From: Muricea muricata
Lineage: Eukaryota > Cnidaria > Anthozoa > Malacalcyonacea > Plexauridae
Direction: 5' to 3'
DNA: 64,000 bases
Assembly: GCA_963855995.1 (NCBI GenBank)
Contig: OY979716.1
Span: forward strand, 37,535,624-37,599,623
Below are positions 53,359 through 63,420 of this stretch, piece by piece. The notes below the pieces were generated by a model, which saw only the letters and a list, made by a program, of their open reading frames with translations, was not told where the DNA came from and did not search any database. Positions within the stretch are counted from its first letter, which is position 1. Every line of letters begins with the position of its first letter. Made by a program: the position numbers and the translations under genes.

Positions 53359-54369
53359 ATGGTTTCATTTAACAAACGATCGTTGAACATGGATGATTAC
53401 TTGGCAAGCATCTATTATGATCCGAAACGCTCGGTAGGATTTGGGGGTGTCGATCGGTTGTACCAGGACGTGAAAGAAGAAGGAAAATTCAAGATAAGCT
53501 GCATGAAAATCAAAGAAAGGTTGATGAAACAAGATGCGTATGCTCTCCATAAACCCTTACGTTGTCGTTTTAGAAGAAATCACGTGATCGTGGGCACTAT
53601 TGACGAGCAATGGCAAATGGATTTGGCTGACATGCAGTCCATGCAAAAATTTAATGACAGCTACCACTACTTGTTGGTGTGCATCGATGTGTTTTCCAAA
53701 TACGCCTGGGTGGTTCCATTGAAAAATAAAATGGGTCTTTCGCCGGTCGAAGCCTTAAAAACTATTCTGGCTTCTGAACGCAAACTCGAAAAGATCATCA
53801 CGGATCAAGGCACAGAATTTTTCAACAAACATTTCAAAGCGTTGCTGAAAGACGAAGATATTGGATTGTACAACAGGTATAATGAAACCAAAGCTTCTGT
53901 CGTGGAACGCCTGATATGTACATTGAAAACAAGAATGTGGCAATACTTTACGGAAAGAAAACCATGCGATACATCGACATGTTGCCGGATTTGGTGTACT
54001 CGCACAATCATACCATTCATCCCAGCATCAAAAGAAAACCTGCCGACCGATAACGAAAAGCAAGTATGGCACACCTTATACAGTGATCACGACAACGTGA
54101 AACATCCAAAGAATAAGTTCAAGATTGGGGATCAAGTTCGAATCAATTATCAGAAAATTAAACCTACGTTTGAAAAAGGATATCTACCCAACTTATCCAA
54201 AGAGATATTCACAATAAGCAACCAAGTGCCACGCGATCCGCCCATGTACAAACTGAAAGACTACGACGGCGAAGAATTGAAAGGTACGTTTTAGGAAAAA
54301 GGATTGCAAAAAGTTATCAAATCCAATGACGCTCATGAAGTGGAGAAGGATTTTGAAGAAACACCGTAG
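53359..54369 (+). pseudogene. Polinton/Maverick integrase
   Basis: Start ATG at 53359. Residues 12-25 (DYLASIYYDPKRS) and SVGFGGVDRLYQ mark the N-terminal part; the catalytic core has QWQMDLADMQSM (Asp), LEKIITDQGTEFFN (Asp) and ETKASVVERLICTLK (Glu), so all three acidic residues stay. A chromodomain-like C-terminal part follows (KFKIGDQVRINYQK, FTISNQVPRDPPMYKLKDYD). Between about 53960 and 54045 the frame reads an unrelated sequence (CDTSTCCRIWCTR) while another frame shows MRYIDMLPDLVYSHNHTIHP, so two small indels shift out and back. A stop at 54292-54294 is followed by more in-frame homologous-looking sequence to 54369. Confidence 0.92.
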
Positions 54370-54379
54370 AGGCAGACAC

Positions 54380-54411
54380 CTACAATATTGTAGAGTGCTA
54401 CGATATCGTAG
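54380..54411. promoter_or_regulatory. Pair of 14-bp perfect palindromes
   Basis: CTACAATATTGTAG (54380-54393) and CTACGATATCGTAG (54398-54411) are each perfect palindromes, differ at two positions, and are 4 bp apart, so their centres are 18 bp apart. They lie between the Polinton integrase and the next gene, 52 bp upstream of a TATA box. They look like paired operator sites or the binding site of a dimeric factor; function is inferred. Confidence 0.6.
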
Positions 54412-54462
54412 TTAATATGTGTGTAATGTATATTGAAATGTATAATTAATGTGCGTGTGATG

Positions 54463-54470
54463 TATATAAG
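54463..54470 (+). promoter_or_regulatory. TATA box
   Basis: TATATAAG about 220 bp upstream of the ATG at 54685 and downstream of the integrase stop, with the palindrome pair just before it. Confidence 0.5.
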
Positions 54471-54684
54471 CAGAGTATTTTGTGAAGAATAAAGTGTGAT
54501 TGTTGTGATAGTTGTTGTCGATAATCTGGTTAGCGAGATGTGGAAGAAAATTCGGTAAAACGCGACAATATCTTGTAAAATGGTTAGGGTACCCTAGCAA
54601 ATTTAATTCGTGGTTACTTTCATCTCAAATAAATCTAATCTTGTGAATCTGCTGTTTGTGTGTTATTCTCATTAGTTAATCAAC

Positions 54685-55315
54685 ATGAGCGGAGCGCATT
54701 TTTATCTCACGCTGCTGAGCGATGCATCTATGGACGTGTTTCCCAATAACAAATTAGAGAGTTATTACGTCAAGTTTCCGCAAACTATTGATTTAAATGG
54801 TGAGTGGGAAGTTGGTTTGTACTCCCATTTCCTATTCTAACACTTGGTATACTCTACAATTTCAACAGAATCATATTTACTACTCCTTGGATGGTGGAAA
54901 AACCTTTTGGTCTTTAGCCATTGTAGATTAGGGCTACTATACATCCATGCCTGAACTGATTAAATCCATTAATGCTGCCATGAAAAAAGAATTGGGGAAT
55001 ACTAACATCACGTTCTAATTTAATCTGCGAACCCATAAAGTAGGTGTGACTTTGGCCGCAAAGCACTGTATTGGACTTTATGGGCAGTTGGCAAAGATGC
55101 TGGATTTTGGAGGAAGAGATATCAAGATCTGAAAATCGAAAGAAAGTCCCCACCTGGCCGAATTGCATGGTATCACATCCATTTATGTTTATTGTAATAT
55201 TGTTCAACCGCAAATTGTTAGAAACGTAAGCGTTCCTTTACTAAGAACCATTCCTGTCAGCGAAAACTCGGGCGATGTCGTTACGAAAACGTTTACTAAC
55301 ATTGAAACCCTTTTA
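54685..55315 (+). pseudogene. Polinton structural-type protein (capsid-associated?), broken
   Basis: Starts at ATG 54685 with MSGAHFYLTLLSDASMDVFP, then FPQTIDLNGEWEVGLYS. After a frame change it reads NTWYTLQFQQNHIYYSLDGG, after a stop (TAG) YYTSMPELIKSINAAMKKEL, and after other breaks GLYGQLAKMLDFGG and ITSIYVYCNIVQPQIVRNV, LLRTIPV. The opening beta-strand pattern with LNGEWEVGL is shared by a gene common in cnidarian Polintons that I believe to be structural, perhaps a minor capsid protein; that role is not certain. It fades at about 55315. Confidence 0.65.
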
Positions 55316-55464
55316 AAGGAGCAGTGTCACCTTGTGTGCATCTCTTCTGCGCATATACACAAACTTGAAAGAACAGGGTGTTTTGTCAAGTTAAAACAAA
55401 TCCAAGATGGCGGCCGTCCGTGTTAAAGTGCAATAATTCCGACAGGAAAAGAAAATATCAGGGC
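55312..55464. other. Spacer with possible TTAA element end
   Basis: TTTTAAAGGAGCAGTGTCACC at about 55312 looks like TTAA plus an AGG... terminus, similar in style to the TTAA element at 26684-28268. No opposite end was found. Confidence 0.3.
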
Positions 55465-56187
55465 ATGGAAAACTTTTGCACCCAAAATCGATGGGTATAC
55501 TTGTATTTAAACGAAGAGAAGCAAAAAACGAAGCTGGGTACCAAAGATGTAGTGATAGCGATTTCACTTCCCATCTGTTGTCCCTGGAGTATCATAGAAG
55601 GTAAAAATACAGCAGAGCAATTTATACTTGTTTTATAAGTCATGTGTATACATACATCTAATTAAAGGTTTTGATATGTTTTTTTAACGTTAATAGAGCG
55701 GATCTAAATCGATCCCAACAAGAAAAGCGAATGGCTACAACAAAAGATGATCAGCCCCATGCTGTAATTAGTGATTTACCCCAGGCATCTGGCATTATTT
55801 CAGGTAACTGAATTCATAGAAGCATTATGTTGTATTGAATATTACTCTTTCAATAACTATTTTACATTCAATGCTTCAGTTTGAATGTTAAACAAGTGCG
55901 CTGTTGCTTTTTAAATTTGAAAATAAATAATACTAACATTAATTTTAGATAGGACTACATCTACTCCACTGAAGGAACAGAGTCTTCAAAATGTAATACG
56001 TTCCTGTAATGTGTCACCAATTGTTGAAGAACAACAAATGGAAATACCAGCAGGGGCGAAACTACCGTGTTTTTGCTGGAGGAGTGTTCTCAAATTTGCC
56101 CTGCCAAATTTCATCATGCCCTGTAGTGTCGAAAGGGTAAAGTTGTATAAATCGTGTAGATCCTTTAGACGAGAATATGAAACGTAG
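55465..56187 (+). CDS. Unrecognised three-exon gene
   Basis: Three blocks join in phase: exon 55465-55600 (MENFCTQNRWVYLYLNEEKQ...) to donor GAAG/GTAAAA; exon 55699-55803 after TAGAG, to donor TCAG/GTAACT; exon 55949-56187 after TTTTAG, ending at TAG. Phase is 1 at both junctions and the combined frame of about 159 codons is open. The last exon has CFCWRSVLKFALPNFIMPC. No family recognised. An alternative start in a good context (AAGATGGCGG at 55405) leads to a quick stop. It may be a small gene carried by a transposon or a host gene; the exons were predicted from sequence only. Confidence 0.5.
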
Positions 56188-56405
56188 CTACAAATATAAT
56201 TTTCTTTTATCACAGTCCTACAAAGCGTTTGAAACAAGTGCTATAAGACAACCTTAGGTTTCCATTATAAATATTGTTTTGTTGAAACTGTTTTTTTTTT
56301 CAATTATGCAATGTTTCCACCTTTCAAATTAGTCAACAAAATAGGCATATGAACAGCAACAAAAACGCAAAGTTCTCTTGAATTGGGTGTGTATACTACA
56401 CTACA
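56188..56405. other. Spacer
   Basis: No gene; T-run near 56290-56299. No hAT terminus recognised. Confidence 0.4.
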
Positions 56406-56478
56406 CTAATTGTCTTGTACATAACTACAGCAAGTATTCGGTACAACGTTCAAATCAATACTGTCTGTGAGATCCTTT

Positions 56479-57801
56479 TCACAAGCCAGTAGGATTAAGT
56501 TTGTCTTTCATAGTTGACCTAAGGCAGTTCTTGACAATTTTCAGTTTGCTGAACGTTCGCTCATCCTTGGCGACGGAGACTGGAGCAGTAAGCAAGAGTT
56601 GATAAGCTTTGCACACAGTTGGAAAGATTCTAATATACTTGTGGGCATATTTAGCTACCTCTTGTACAGAGCTAAGTTGTTTCCTCGAAATAGTGGTAGC
56701 GAAAACTTCTAGCTCAGATATAAGTACCTGAGGTTCAGGTCGACACACAGGAGGAAAGAGACAGCACATTGCTTTGACTGTTTCAAGTTTTGGGTTTTGT
56801 ACCGGAGGTTGTAGACAATCAGCTATGGGTTTAATCTGGTCAAGACAAGCCTTTGTGTTGCCCATATACTCGGCAATTAAAGAATCGAGCACCTCACACA
56901 TTTCTTTCCTGTAAAACTCTTTGAATAACAATTGTGCAGAGGCTTCTGGGTGATCGTCAATCCTTCTAGGGGGTCTCCTTGGTCGATGATGAAGTTGATA
57001 TTGTGCAATAGAATCTATTCCCATTTTGTTTCCAAACTCGGCAATTGCGTCAAGCTCTGCATCCATTGCACGATCTTCACTACGAATTTTTTTCAAGTTT
57101 TCCACAGTAGCATCAATTAACAACAGTGCGTCCAATATGTTGAGCTCTTCTTCCTGTAGTTGCTTCGTGAGAAGTTTTGTTTTCTTCATAATAAGTCTCA
57201 TAAACATGAGACCAAAGAGAAAGTCAAAACTAAGCAATTTGGTTTTGATGCCATTACCCCTTGCTTTAACTTTCGGTTCGACACCAGCAGCAGTGGCAAT
57301 TTCATCAATTGCTTTCGGGATTTCCTCGTAAATTCTCCAAACAGCTTCAATTGATTCAGAAGAGTAGACCCATCTGGTCTTTGACAAGTTTCTGAACTTC
57401 AAAACGTTATCAATCTCTTGCGTTGCATTCTCAATAACTTTATTTCTCTTTGTGCTTTGGCTTTGTGCACTGTTTAATCTTCCAGACATTGACGCTGTAA
57501 AGTCATACGTCTGAAAAGACAGCATATATAACTCGATTTCATTATCTTTTAAAGATTTAATTATCGCTGTGCCAGCACCACTCTTATCAACCGATTCTTT
57601 CATTTCAATTACTCTTTCGCGTGGAAGACCCGCAGAGTCAACATATCTTCCAGCAACTACTAGCTTATCTTGATTTGAGGTATCTGGGGTTGTATCAGCA
57701 GACACGGAGAAAATGCCAGCTGAATTAATTTCCTCTTTAATCTTCTTCTTAACCTCCTGGGCTAATAAATGCACCATCTCATTTTGGGATTCTGAACTCA
57801 T
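56479..57801 (-). pseudogene. hAT transposase core of the 56406-60160 gene
   Basis: The 440-codon frame holding the first catalytic block (SVSADTTPDTSNQ), the R-W block (KTRWVYSSES), and the C-terminal dimerisation region, which is the largest intact piece of this transposase. Near its end a frameshift replaces the last residues with NPTGL while another frame gives LACEKDLTDSIDLN. Confidence 0.88.
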
Positions 57802-57821
57802 GTACGTTGTACTGTACGGTT

Positions 57822-58740
57822 TTAAGCGCCGGTCTTCACGCCAAGACTTAAGGACAGGACAGTGCTGGGAAAGAAGGTTGACATTTGCACATAATTACCA
57901 TCTTCATCTTTGCCAGAGCCTCTGAAAGCAAGAGATTGCCTTGCAAGAGTTTTTCCAACATCAAAGAGTATCGCCATGATTTCTTTGTTTCTTTCTTCAT
58001 CTGCTTTCTCTTGGATAAGGATTTCCTTCATTTGCTCACTCATTAAAACATCAATGTGGCACGACTGCAGTGAAAATTGGACAAAATCTGCCAAGGCAGC
58101 TTGATGGGACTTGCAGGAAAAATGTTGAATAAGTTTGCCCTGTTTATTGGTACCCACGCTTTTCATTTTGTGCCATGACCTGACGCCATCTATCCAGGCA
58201 AGATCACAATTTTCTCAACCAGGGCCGGAAGGAAATAATGAACATACAAAACAGTATGCTTTGTCTTCCTTTTTGCTGTATTCTAGATGTGGAAAAGAGT
58301 CGTACCAAGATCCACTAAACTTGTTTTGCTTGTTTTTCGGAATGGATTCATTTTCAGGAAAAGACTTTAACTTAGGCTGGCAGGAACCAAGCTCTATCAG
58401 AAATTTTCGTTGGTCGTCGTTCATATTTCGTGGCCTTCCACTTGGATCACGGGAAGTTAACTGGTCGCTTGCTGGCATTACAGGACAGCCTAGCTCAATC
58501 TCCTGATTTCTAACTTTGTCAATGATAACCGAACAATTCTTTGTAAGCTGCTGAGATAGATTGTTTATCTTCGATGACAAAACTTTCAGCTCTTGTTTCT
58601 TGATCTGATACAGTCTCATTTAGGATATCATTACATTGATTAAGATATTGAGAAAGGACCTTCAACTGCCCAGCACATGTTAGCCATGTTATATCTTCGT
58701 TGTCTCTATCACTGTCTGCAGATTGTTCACTAGTTGTTTC
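57822..58740 (-). pseudogene. TTF-type zinc finger part of the hAT gene
   Basis: Includes the exon that starts after TTTGCAG at 58740 (ETTSEQSADSDRDNEDITWL), the piece IELGCPVMPASDQLTSRDPS, the TTF finger, a TGA near 58217 where related proteins have arginine, then DLAWIDGVRSWHKMKS and the QSLAFRGSGKDEDGNY block ahead of the core. CpG-type decay (CGA to TGA) explains the stop. Confidence 0.82.
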
Positions 58741-58864
58741 CTGCAAAGTGTCAAGCTGATGAATAATAAGTACAGAACCAAAAGAGTACTTGGAGTCTAG
58801 TCTATCTGTAGAAATTTTTTAATCCAAAAAAAATCCTAGACACAAAAATAAAAAAACACTTTAT

Positions 58865-59098
58865 CTCATCATTAGAGCTGGAAAAAGAATCTTTACCAGC
58901 TGATAACACTGGTTGTACAGCCTCTTGTAAGTCTACTTGTGAGAGTTTATTTGTGAAAGAATTCACTATCTGGTTTTCTTCCAAAACTTCCAAAGACGAA
59001 TTTCCTTTACATGATGATGCAAAGCTAACGTCTGTTCCAGAAATTGTTATTGGCTGAACTGCTTCCATTGCATTTGTTTCAACTACATCAGTATTTTT
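58865..59098 (-). other. Duplicated exon, downstream copy (hAT gene)
   Basis: 234 bp (78 codons) after an acceptor AAATAG. Starts KNTDVVETNAMEAVQPITIS and ends FSSSNDE. It aligns with the upstream exon 59199-59450 over its length. Where the upstream copy has donor GATGAG/GTATTT this one has GATGAG/ATAAAG, so its donor is mutated or the exon reads on to a GT a few bases later. Confidence 0.75.
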
Positions 59099-59198
59099 CT
59101 ATTTAAAAGGGAAAAATCTAATCTTTTTGTGGAAAAAAAAAATTTGTCCAAATATGGGAGAAATATTATGCAAAAACAGCACAAGAATAGAAAAATAC

Positions 59199-59450
59199 CT
59201 CATCATAAAAACTTGAAAGATGATCACCATCAGATGATGATAACGCTGCAATAACCTGCTGTGAGTATATTTGTGAGAATCCTAGATTGACAGAATTTGC
59301 CAACAGGTGTTGATCCAAAAGTTCCACTGATGCATTTCCGGCTTCACATGCTCCAACACTAGCATCTGGTTTAGAAATTGTTATAGGCTGAACTGCTTCA
59401 CTGGGATTACTTGCGTTACTGACAATAGCTTCAATAACATCAGTGTTTTT
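59199..59450 (-). other. Duplicated exon, upstream copy (hAT gene)
   Basis: 252 bp (84 codons), acceptor TTAACAG, donor GATGAG/GTATTT, phase 0 at both ends. Starts KNTDVIEAIVSN and contains EAVQPITISKPDASVGACEA, ends SSFYDE. The same KNTDV, EAVQPITIS and LSS..DE landmarks occur in the downstream copy. Confidence 0.78.
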
Positions 59451-59649
59451 CTGTTAAAAATAGTCGTTTTAAAGTACTGAGCAAGGTAGACAAAGTATGA
59501 AATAAGAATTACAGTCAGCAAAAGCCTTTAGCCTTTGTTACTCGAAACCATCTATTACCATAAATTTGGCAGCTACACTTGCATGAAAATAGTTTTTAAA
59601 TGATAACAATTTAAATAATAAAGAACAACACGCAAATGAATTTACTTAC

Positions 59650-59822
59650 CACAGTCTCTGAGACTGAAAATATCAACTTTTTCTGCAAGGGACCAAGTAA
59701 GTAAATAATTCTAGCATTTCCTCTGTGAGCCGAATTATTATGTTTCGCAAAGTTATCGTTGTAAATTTCCTTGTGACATGCAGAGCATTTAATTTTTCTT
59801 CTGTATGGCCTCTTTCTCCTGC
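59650..59822 (-). other. Zinc-finger exon of the hAT gene
   Basis: Acceptor CTTTCCAG, donor GTG/GTAAGT. With the 7-bp first coding exon it makes 60 codons in phase: MEGRRKRPYRRKIKCSACHK, then FAKHNNSAHRGN, a C2H2/BED-like finger, and a hydrophobic end LLGPLQKKLIF. A 7-bp coding start exon is short but the phase and both borders fit. Confidence 0.75.
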
Positions 59823-60189
59823 CTGGAAAGTAAAGTTTTTTTAATTTGGTATTTATTAATTTATATACCATACAACACACCAAAATGATAGAAATAATTA
59901 AGTGGAAGGACATTTGTTTGCATAGTTGTCTGCAACCATTGATAATTTTTTCTTTATTTTTTGATATTTACATATACGCAAATTTGCTTATATAAGTATG
60001 TATATGCTTTTGCTTTGTAATTAGTGAAGTTGTTTGTTAGATTCACTACATATATAAGTATGTACTAATGTTCATGAAATATCGACTTATACACTGTAAA
60101 ATTGATAAAATACACAAAATAGTTCAGTATTATTAAATACGAATGTTACTCACCTTCCATATTTCAACATAGCTTTCGCGATTATAAAT

Positions 60190-60694
60190 CAGGGTTGGTA
60201 GGTCCTGTGCATGCTTGGAGCCAAATAGCTATGCAAAAAGATGCCAAAATCTACCAAAAGAGGCCAAACTACAATTTTTCTAATGCGACTAAATAAATGC
60301 TAAAAAGCCCAAATTTATCGCAAACTCATTCCTAATAGTTTTGGGTATTGACACTATTCAGCTTTTATTTTACAACTAGTGCAATGACTAGTGTACTGCG
60401 TAGCACAACTAATTTATTCCATGAATACTAAATAATACTCATATACAAAAAGTCCTCATCAATACTAAATGCCTTTGATATCACAATTAGTAGACTAAGG
60501 TATACCTACATTATTATGACGATTAAACATATATAATCAAACTAAGATCGAAACATTTCCCAAGCATTACTTTGAAATAGAAAGATGCCAAAAAGTAGCC
60601 AAAAAGCCAAACTTTTTTTTTCAGGCCAAGCAAGAAAAAAAAAGAAACCAAAATCGAGTTATTTGGCCTCTAATAGGCCAAACTACCAACTCTG
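60190..60694. mobile_element. 505-bp hAT-type MITE
   Basis: Starts CAGGGTTGGTAG and ends CTACCAACTCTG, with further inverted words (GGCCAAACTAC near both ends, AAAAAGATGCC). Flanks TTATAAAT (60182-60189) and TTATGAAT (60695-60702) form an 8-bp target duplication with one change. 8 bp and CAGGG-type ends fit hAT. No coding capacity. It sits 30 bp upstream of the hAT gene start. Confidence 0.85.
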
Positions 60695-60702
60695 TTATGA
60701 AT

Positions 60703-61384
60703 AATTATCATAATTTTCCCATGTGCTTTTAGCCAGCGAACAGGTTCGACTAGGAACACCCGTGGTAAGCATTGCATACTAAATACTTTGCATTTATGTA
60801 CATATGCGATTGCAACACGACCCTGATCACACTGAAGTAATTAAAGAGCGGGAAACGTACTAGTATTTTTAATTCATATCTTTAAATCGTAGAACGGCTT
60901 AACCAAGGACCAAGGTGCATCCATTTGCCCTGCAACAATATCCCTAGCCCCGTGAGCCAGACAGTGGGGGGTGTCACACTCCCTCCCCACCCCCCCAGAA
61001 TTTTCACCCCTGAATACCAGTTTCTTTGGAGGCTGATATATTGCTTCATGAAAGGTATTAATTTTATATATATATAGTGACTTGTCTGAACACTAGAGAG
61101 GTGTATATTTGGTCCAGGGTTTAATTGTTTGCACAGCTGCCAGTTATGACGAGAAAGATTTAATCAACTGTTGGTAAATTGTTTTTTATGTAATTTTTCT
61201 ATTTTGTCCAGCCAACAAAAAGCCAGTGTGATTAGTACATAAAAGGGTTATTCTTCCGTCACCCATGTGTCAAAGGACTTACACTGCTCTGCAGTTTTTG
61301 AAAACACAATAAAATAAGAATATCAGTGTCAGAGTGTCTGTGTGACTAGATAATCATCTAAAATTAAAGCATTTAAATATTAAG
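60703..61384. other. Gene-free stretch
   Basis: No gene supported; a C-rich run near 60985-61000 and a short (TA)n near 61063-61075. Confidence 0.5.
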
Positions 61385-62240
61385 TTGTTTTATTGCCAAA
61401 GATGTACTATAGCTGGTAATGTACACCCAAATTTTTTAAATATCATGTCTGTTTTGATTTTCAATAGTTCCACATACAGTGACATTGAAAGCACAAATGA
61501 CAGTAATTACACTGAGTCTGCAGATGAAGGTGATGGAGTATATGAAATGCCTGATGATGAGACCTGTTTTGGTGATGATGTGCATGTCTCATCTGTGTTG
61601 GAGCATGTAGAAGCCACCATTCCAATTATTTCGTATGGGCCACACTACAAACTTTGCAGAGGAGATGAAGTATTGGCAGTTGAAGAAGAATATGAAATGG
61701 TACAGGATACAAAACTTGTCTGCACATTAAGTCTGCTTCTTGCAGTATTTAAATTTCGGCATCAGATGCCTGGGTGTACTGCTGTACCAACTGTAAAACA
61801 TCACTTTGTTGGCATGACTCTCCTTCTGACTGCTACATGTACATCAGGACATATAAACAAGTTTTGTTCTTCAAATGAGATCAATAACATTTATGTTAAC
61901 AATCTCCAGACTGCAGCTTCAGTAGTAGTATCTGGGAGCCAACTATGCAAAAGTGAAATGCTTGGCAAAATTTTTAAAACTGGAATTTCCGTCCAAGTCT
62001 AGCCACTATCGGTTTCAGCACCTCTACGTAATCCCTGAGATCAATGACTGGTGGTGCTGGATGAGAAAAGAGATTCTCAGGGAATTTTCAGGCCAGGATG
62101 TTGTTGTTGGTGGTGATGGTCAATGTGACTCCCCAGGCTTCAATGTTACTTCTTGGTAGAAGTTAATTCCAATTACATCCTTGACATTGAAGTGCTGTAC
62201 AAGAGGCATGTTGGCCTCATCTCAACAAACATGGAAAAGA
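61385..62240 (+). pseudogene. Transposase-like protein with GDGxxDSPG motif
   Basis: The frame 61385-62002 has an acidic start (NDSNYTESADEGDGVYEMP), a middle part (YKLCRGDEVLAVEEEYEMV, VKHHFVGMTLLLTATCTSGH) and INNIYVNNLQTAASVVVSG. A second frame (61953-62159) continues LAKFLKLEFPSKSSHYRFQ and VVVGGDGQCDSPGFNVTS, and a third FLVEVNSNYILDIEVLYKRH. The C..GH pair and the GDGxxDSPG block match an uncharacterised DDE-like family frequent in cnidarian and fish genomes. The downstream half of the catalytic domain is absent. Two frame changes make it non-functional. Confidence 0.6.
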
Positions 62241-62247
62241 AATTGCC

Positions 62248-62574
62248 TTGTCCCCAATCGCTTTTTGTTTAAAACAGTCATGTATATCATATAGCTCAAA
62301 GTCATTTAATACAGTAATGTATATGGCTCAAAGTACTTGGGGGATGATGGGAAGGCGAGAAGAGAAGAAGCGACTGGCAAATCCTGCATACAAAATGGCT
62401 GCGTTTGAGATGGCAGATTTGACAATTGATACAAATAGTTTTCCTCGACCCATCCACAGTGCATTTCAAGCTAAAAAAAAATCATTTGTCCTGAAAACAA
62501 ATGCTCCGAAAAGCAATTATTCTTTGAAGCCCAACATATACTGTAACTTTTAATAAAGCCATTAGACAGTAAGA
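62248..62574. other. Non-coding or decayed transposon sequence
   Basis: An open plus frame (to 62553) shows no recognisable domain. Possibly worn continuation of the preceding transposase-like gene. Confidence 0.3.
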
Positions 62575-62645
62575 TTTAAAATATCAAATTTTATTAGTAA
62601 CGTTTCGCCTTTAACTTAAGACCTCTGCAGACTAAATAGTATAGA
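62575..62645 (-). repeat. Possible Penelope-like element tail fragment
   Basis: On the minus strand CTGCAGAGGTCTTAAG, then AAAGGCGAAACGTTAC and TAATAAAATTTG resemble the 3' tail of PLEs as I remember them, and share the CTG..AGA and GAAA(A)CGTT layout with the tail of the PLE near 21450-21480. Confidence 0.35.
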
Positions 62646-62802
62646 ATAATTACATTAGATTTGAATATATATGTGCTATTGAATTATCAGATATTTACAA
62701 GGTGTTATGTTAAATGGTAGTAAGGAAGATAAAGGATAGAATGGTTTGACCCATACCCCCCCTCAATGAAAGAGGCCTAGTGGCTAGTTCTGACTCTGTA
62801 AA

Positions 62803-63420
62803 TTACACAAAAATGAAATTATCATTTGAGGTCTTACATTGTGTTCCAGTGCAATGAGAGACCCATTGATTGTAACATAACAATAACTCTTTCGCCAGCT
62901 CCATATACAAAGTAAGCCAAACATCAATGGAAAACAGTTTTAGTGTTTGAGTTCCTAATGTTGCATATGAATCCCAGTGTTTGTAAGCCACATAGGATCT
63001 TGTGAGAATTGGTCTTGAGAATGTTCCGACTTATTGGATTCGAAATAACTAACGACTCAACTACATCATACTCAAGTGGGCACTCTTTTCCAAATGCTTC
63101 TAAAATTTTTTGAAAAAGCATAGGGTTAATATGCTGTTAGCATGTCCTAAAACTGAAGAACCTCGAATATTCTTATCACAGATGTCTTCCAAGGTTCTCA
63201 TTTCATCTCTAATAATGGCTTGCTGCACCTTTGATAGATGATATGAACTGGTTTCACTGGCCTTCATTATTGATATCTCAGCTTCGTACATGGTAACAAG
63301 AGCTGTTAAATATTCATCTCTTATACCACTCTCCTTGGTATAATCACCCAGAATTTTGTGACATCACCACGTTCATTGTGTGTTGTTACAAAAGTCTGTT
63401 ACAAATTTCATCTACAATGC
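62803..63420 (-). pseudogene. Unrecognised transposon-like protein remnant
   Basis: Three minus frames in order, separated by frame changes: MYEAEISIMKASETSSYHLS and VQQAIIRDEMRTLEDICDKN, then MLFQKILEAFGKECPLEYDV and ILCGLQTLGFICNIRNSNTK, then VWLTLYMELAKELLLCYNQ. A block like L..LGFC/I..., following helical sequence, recalls an uncharacterised protein repeated in cnidarian genomes, but I cannot name it. No catalytic motif seen. Confidence 0.4.

Larger units (their letters stand above)
56406..60160 (-). pseudogene. hAT transposase gene (ZMYM/TTF-type), multi-exon
   Basis: Exons can be followed from the right: 60154-60160 (ATGGAAG/GTGAGT), 59650-59822, 59199-59450, about 58865-59098, and a long region from 58740 leftward. 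The protein would contain a zinc-finger start (KCSACHKEIYNDNFAKHNNS), a repeated acidic linker, a TTF-type finger (GSWYDSFPHLEYS, AYCFVCSLFP), SCKSHQAAL, then the hAT core with FSVSADTTPDTSNQDKL, LSKTRWVYSSESIEAVW and the dimerisation block ERTFSKLKIVKNCLRST. Breaks: TGA near 58217, frame changes near 58600, 57890 and 56495, and a deletion of roughly 45 codons after MSGRLNSAQ that removes the C..H block. Confidence 0.88.

Noticed and set aside
58802..59068. Separate small gene on the minus strand
   Set aside because: It is the downstream copy of the duplicated exon in the hAT gene, read past its mutated donor.
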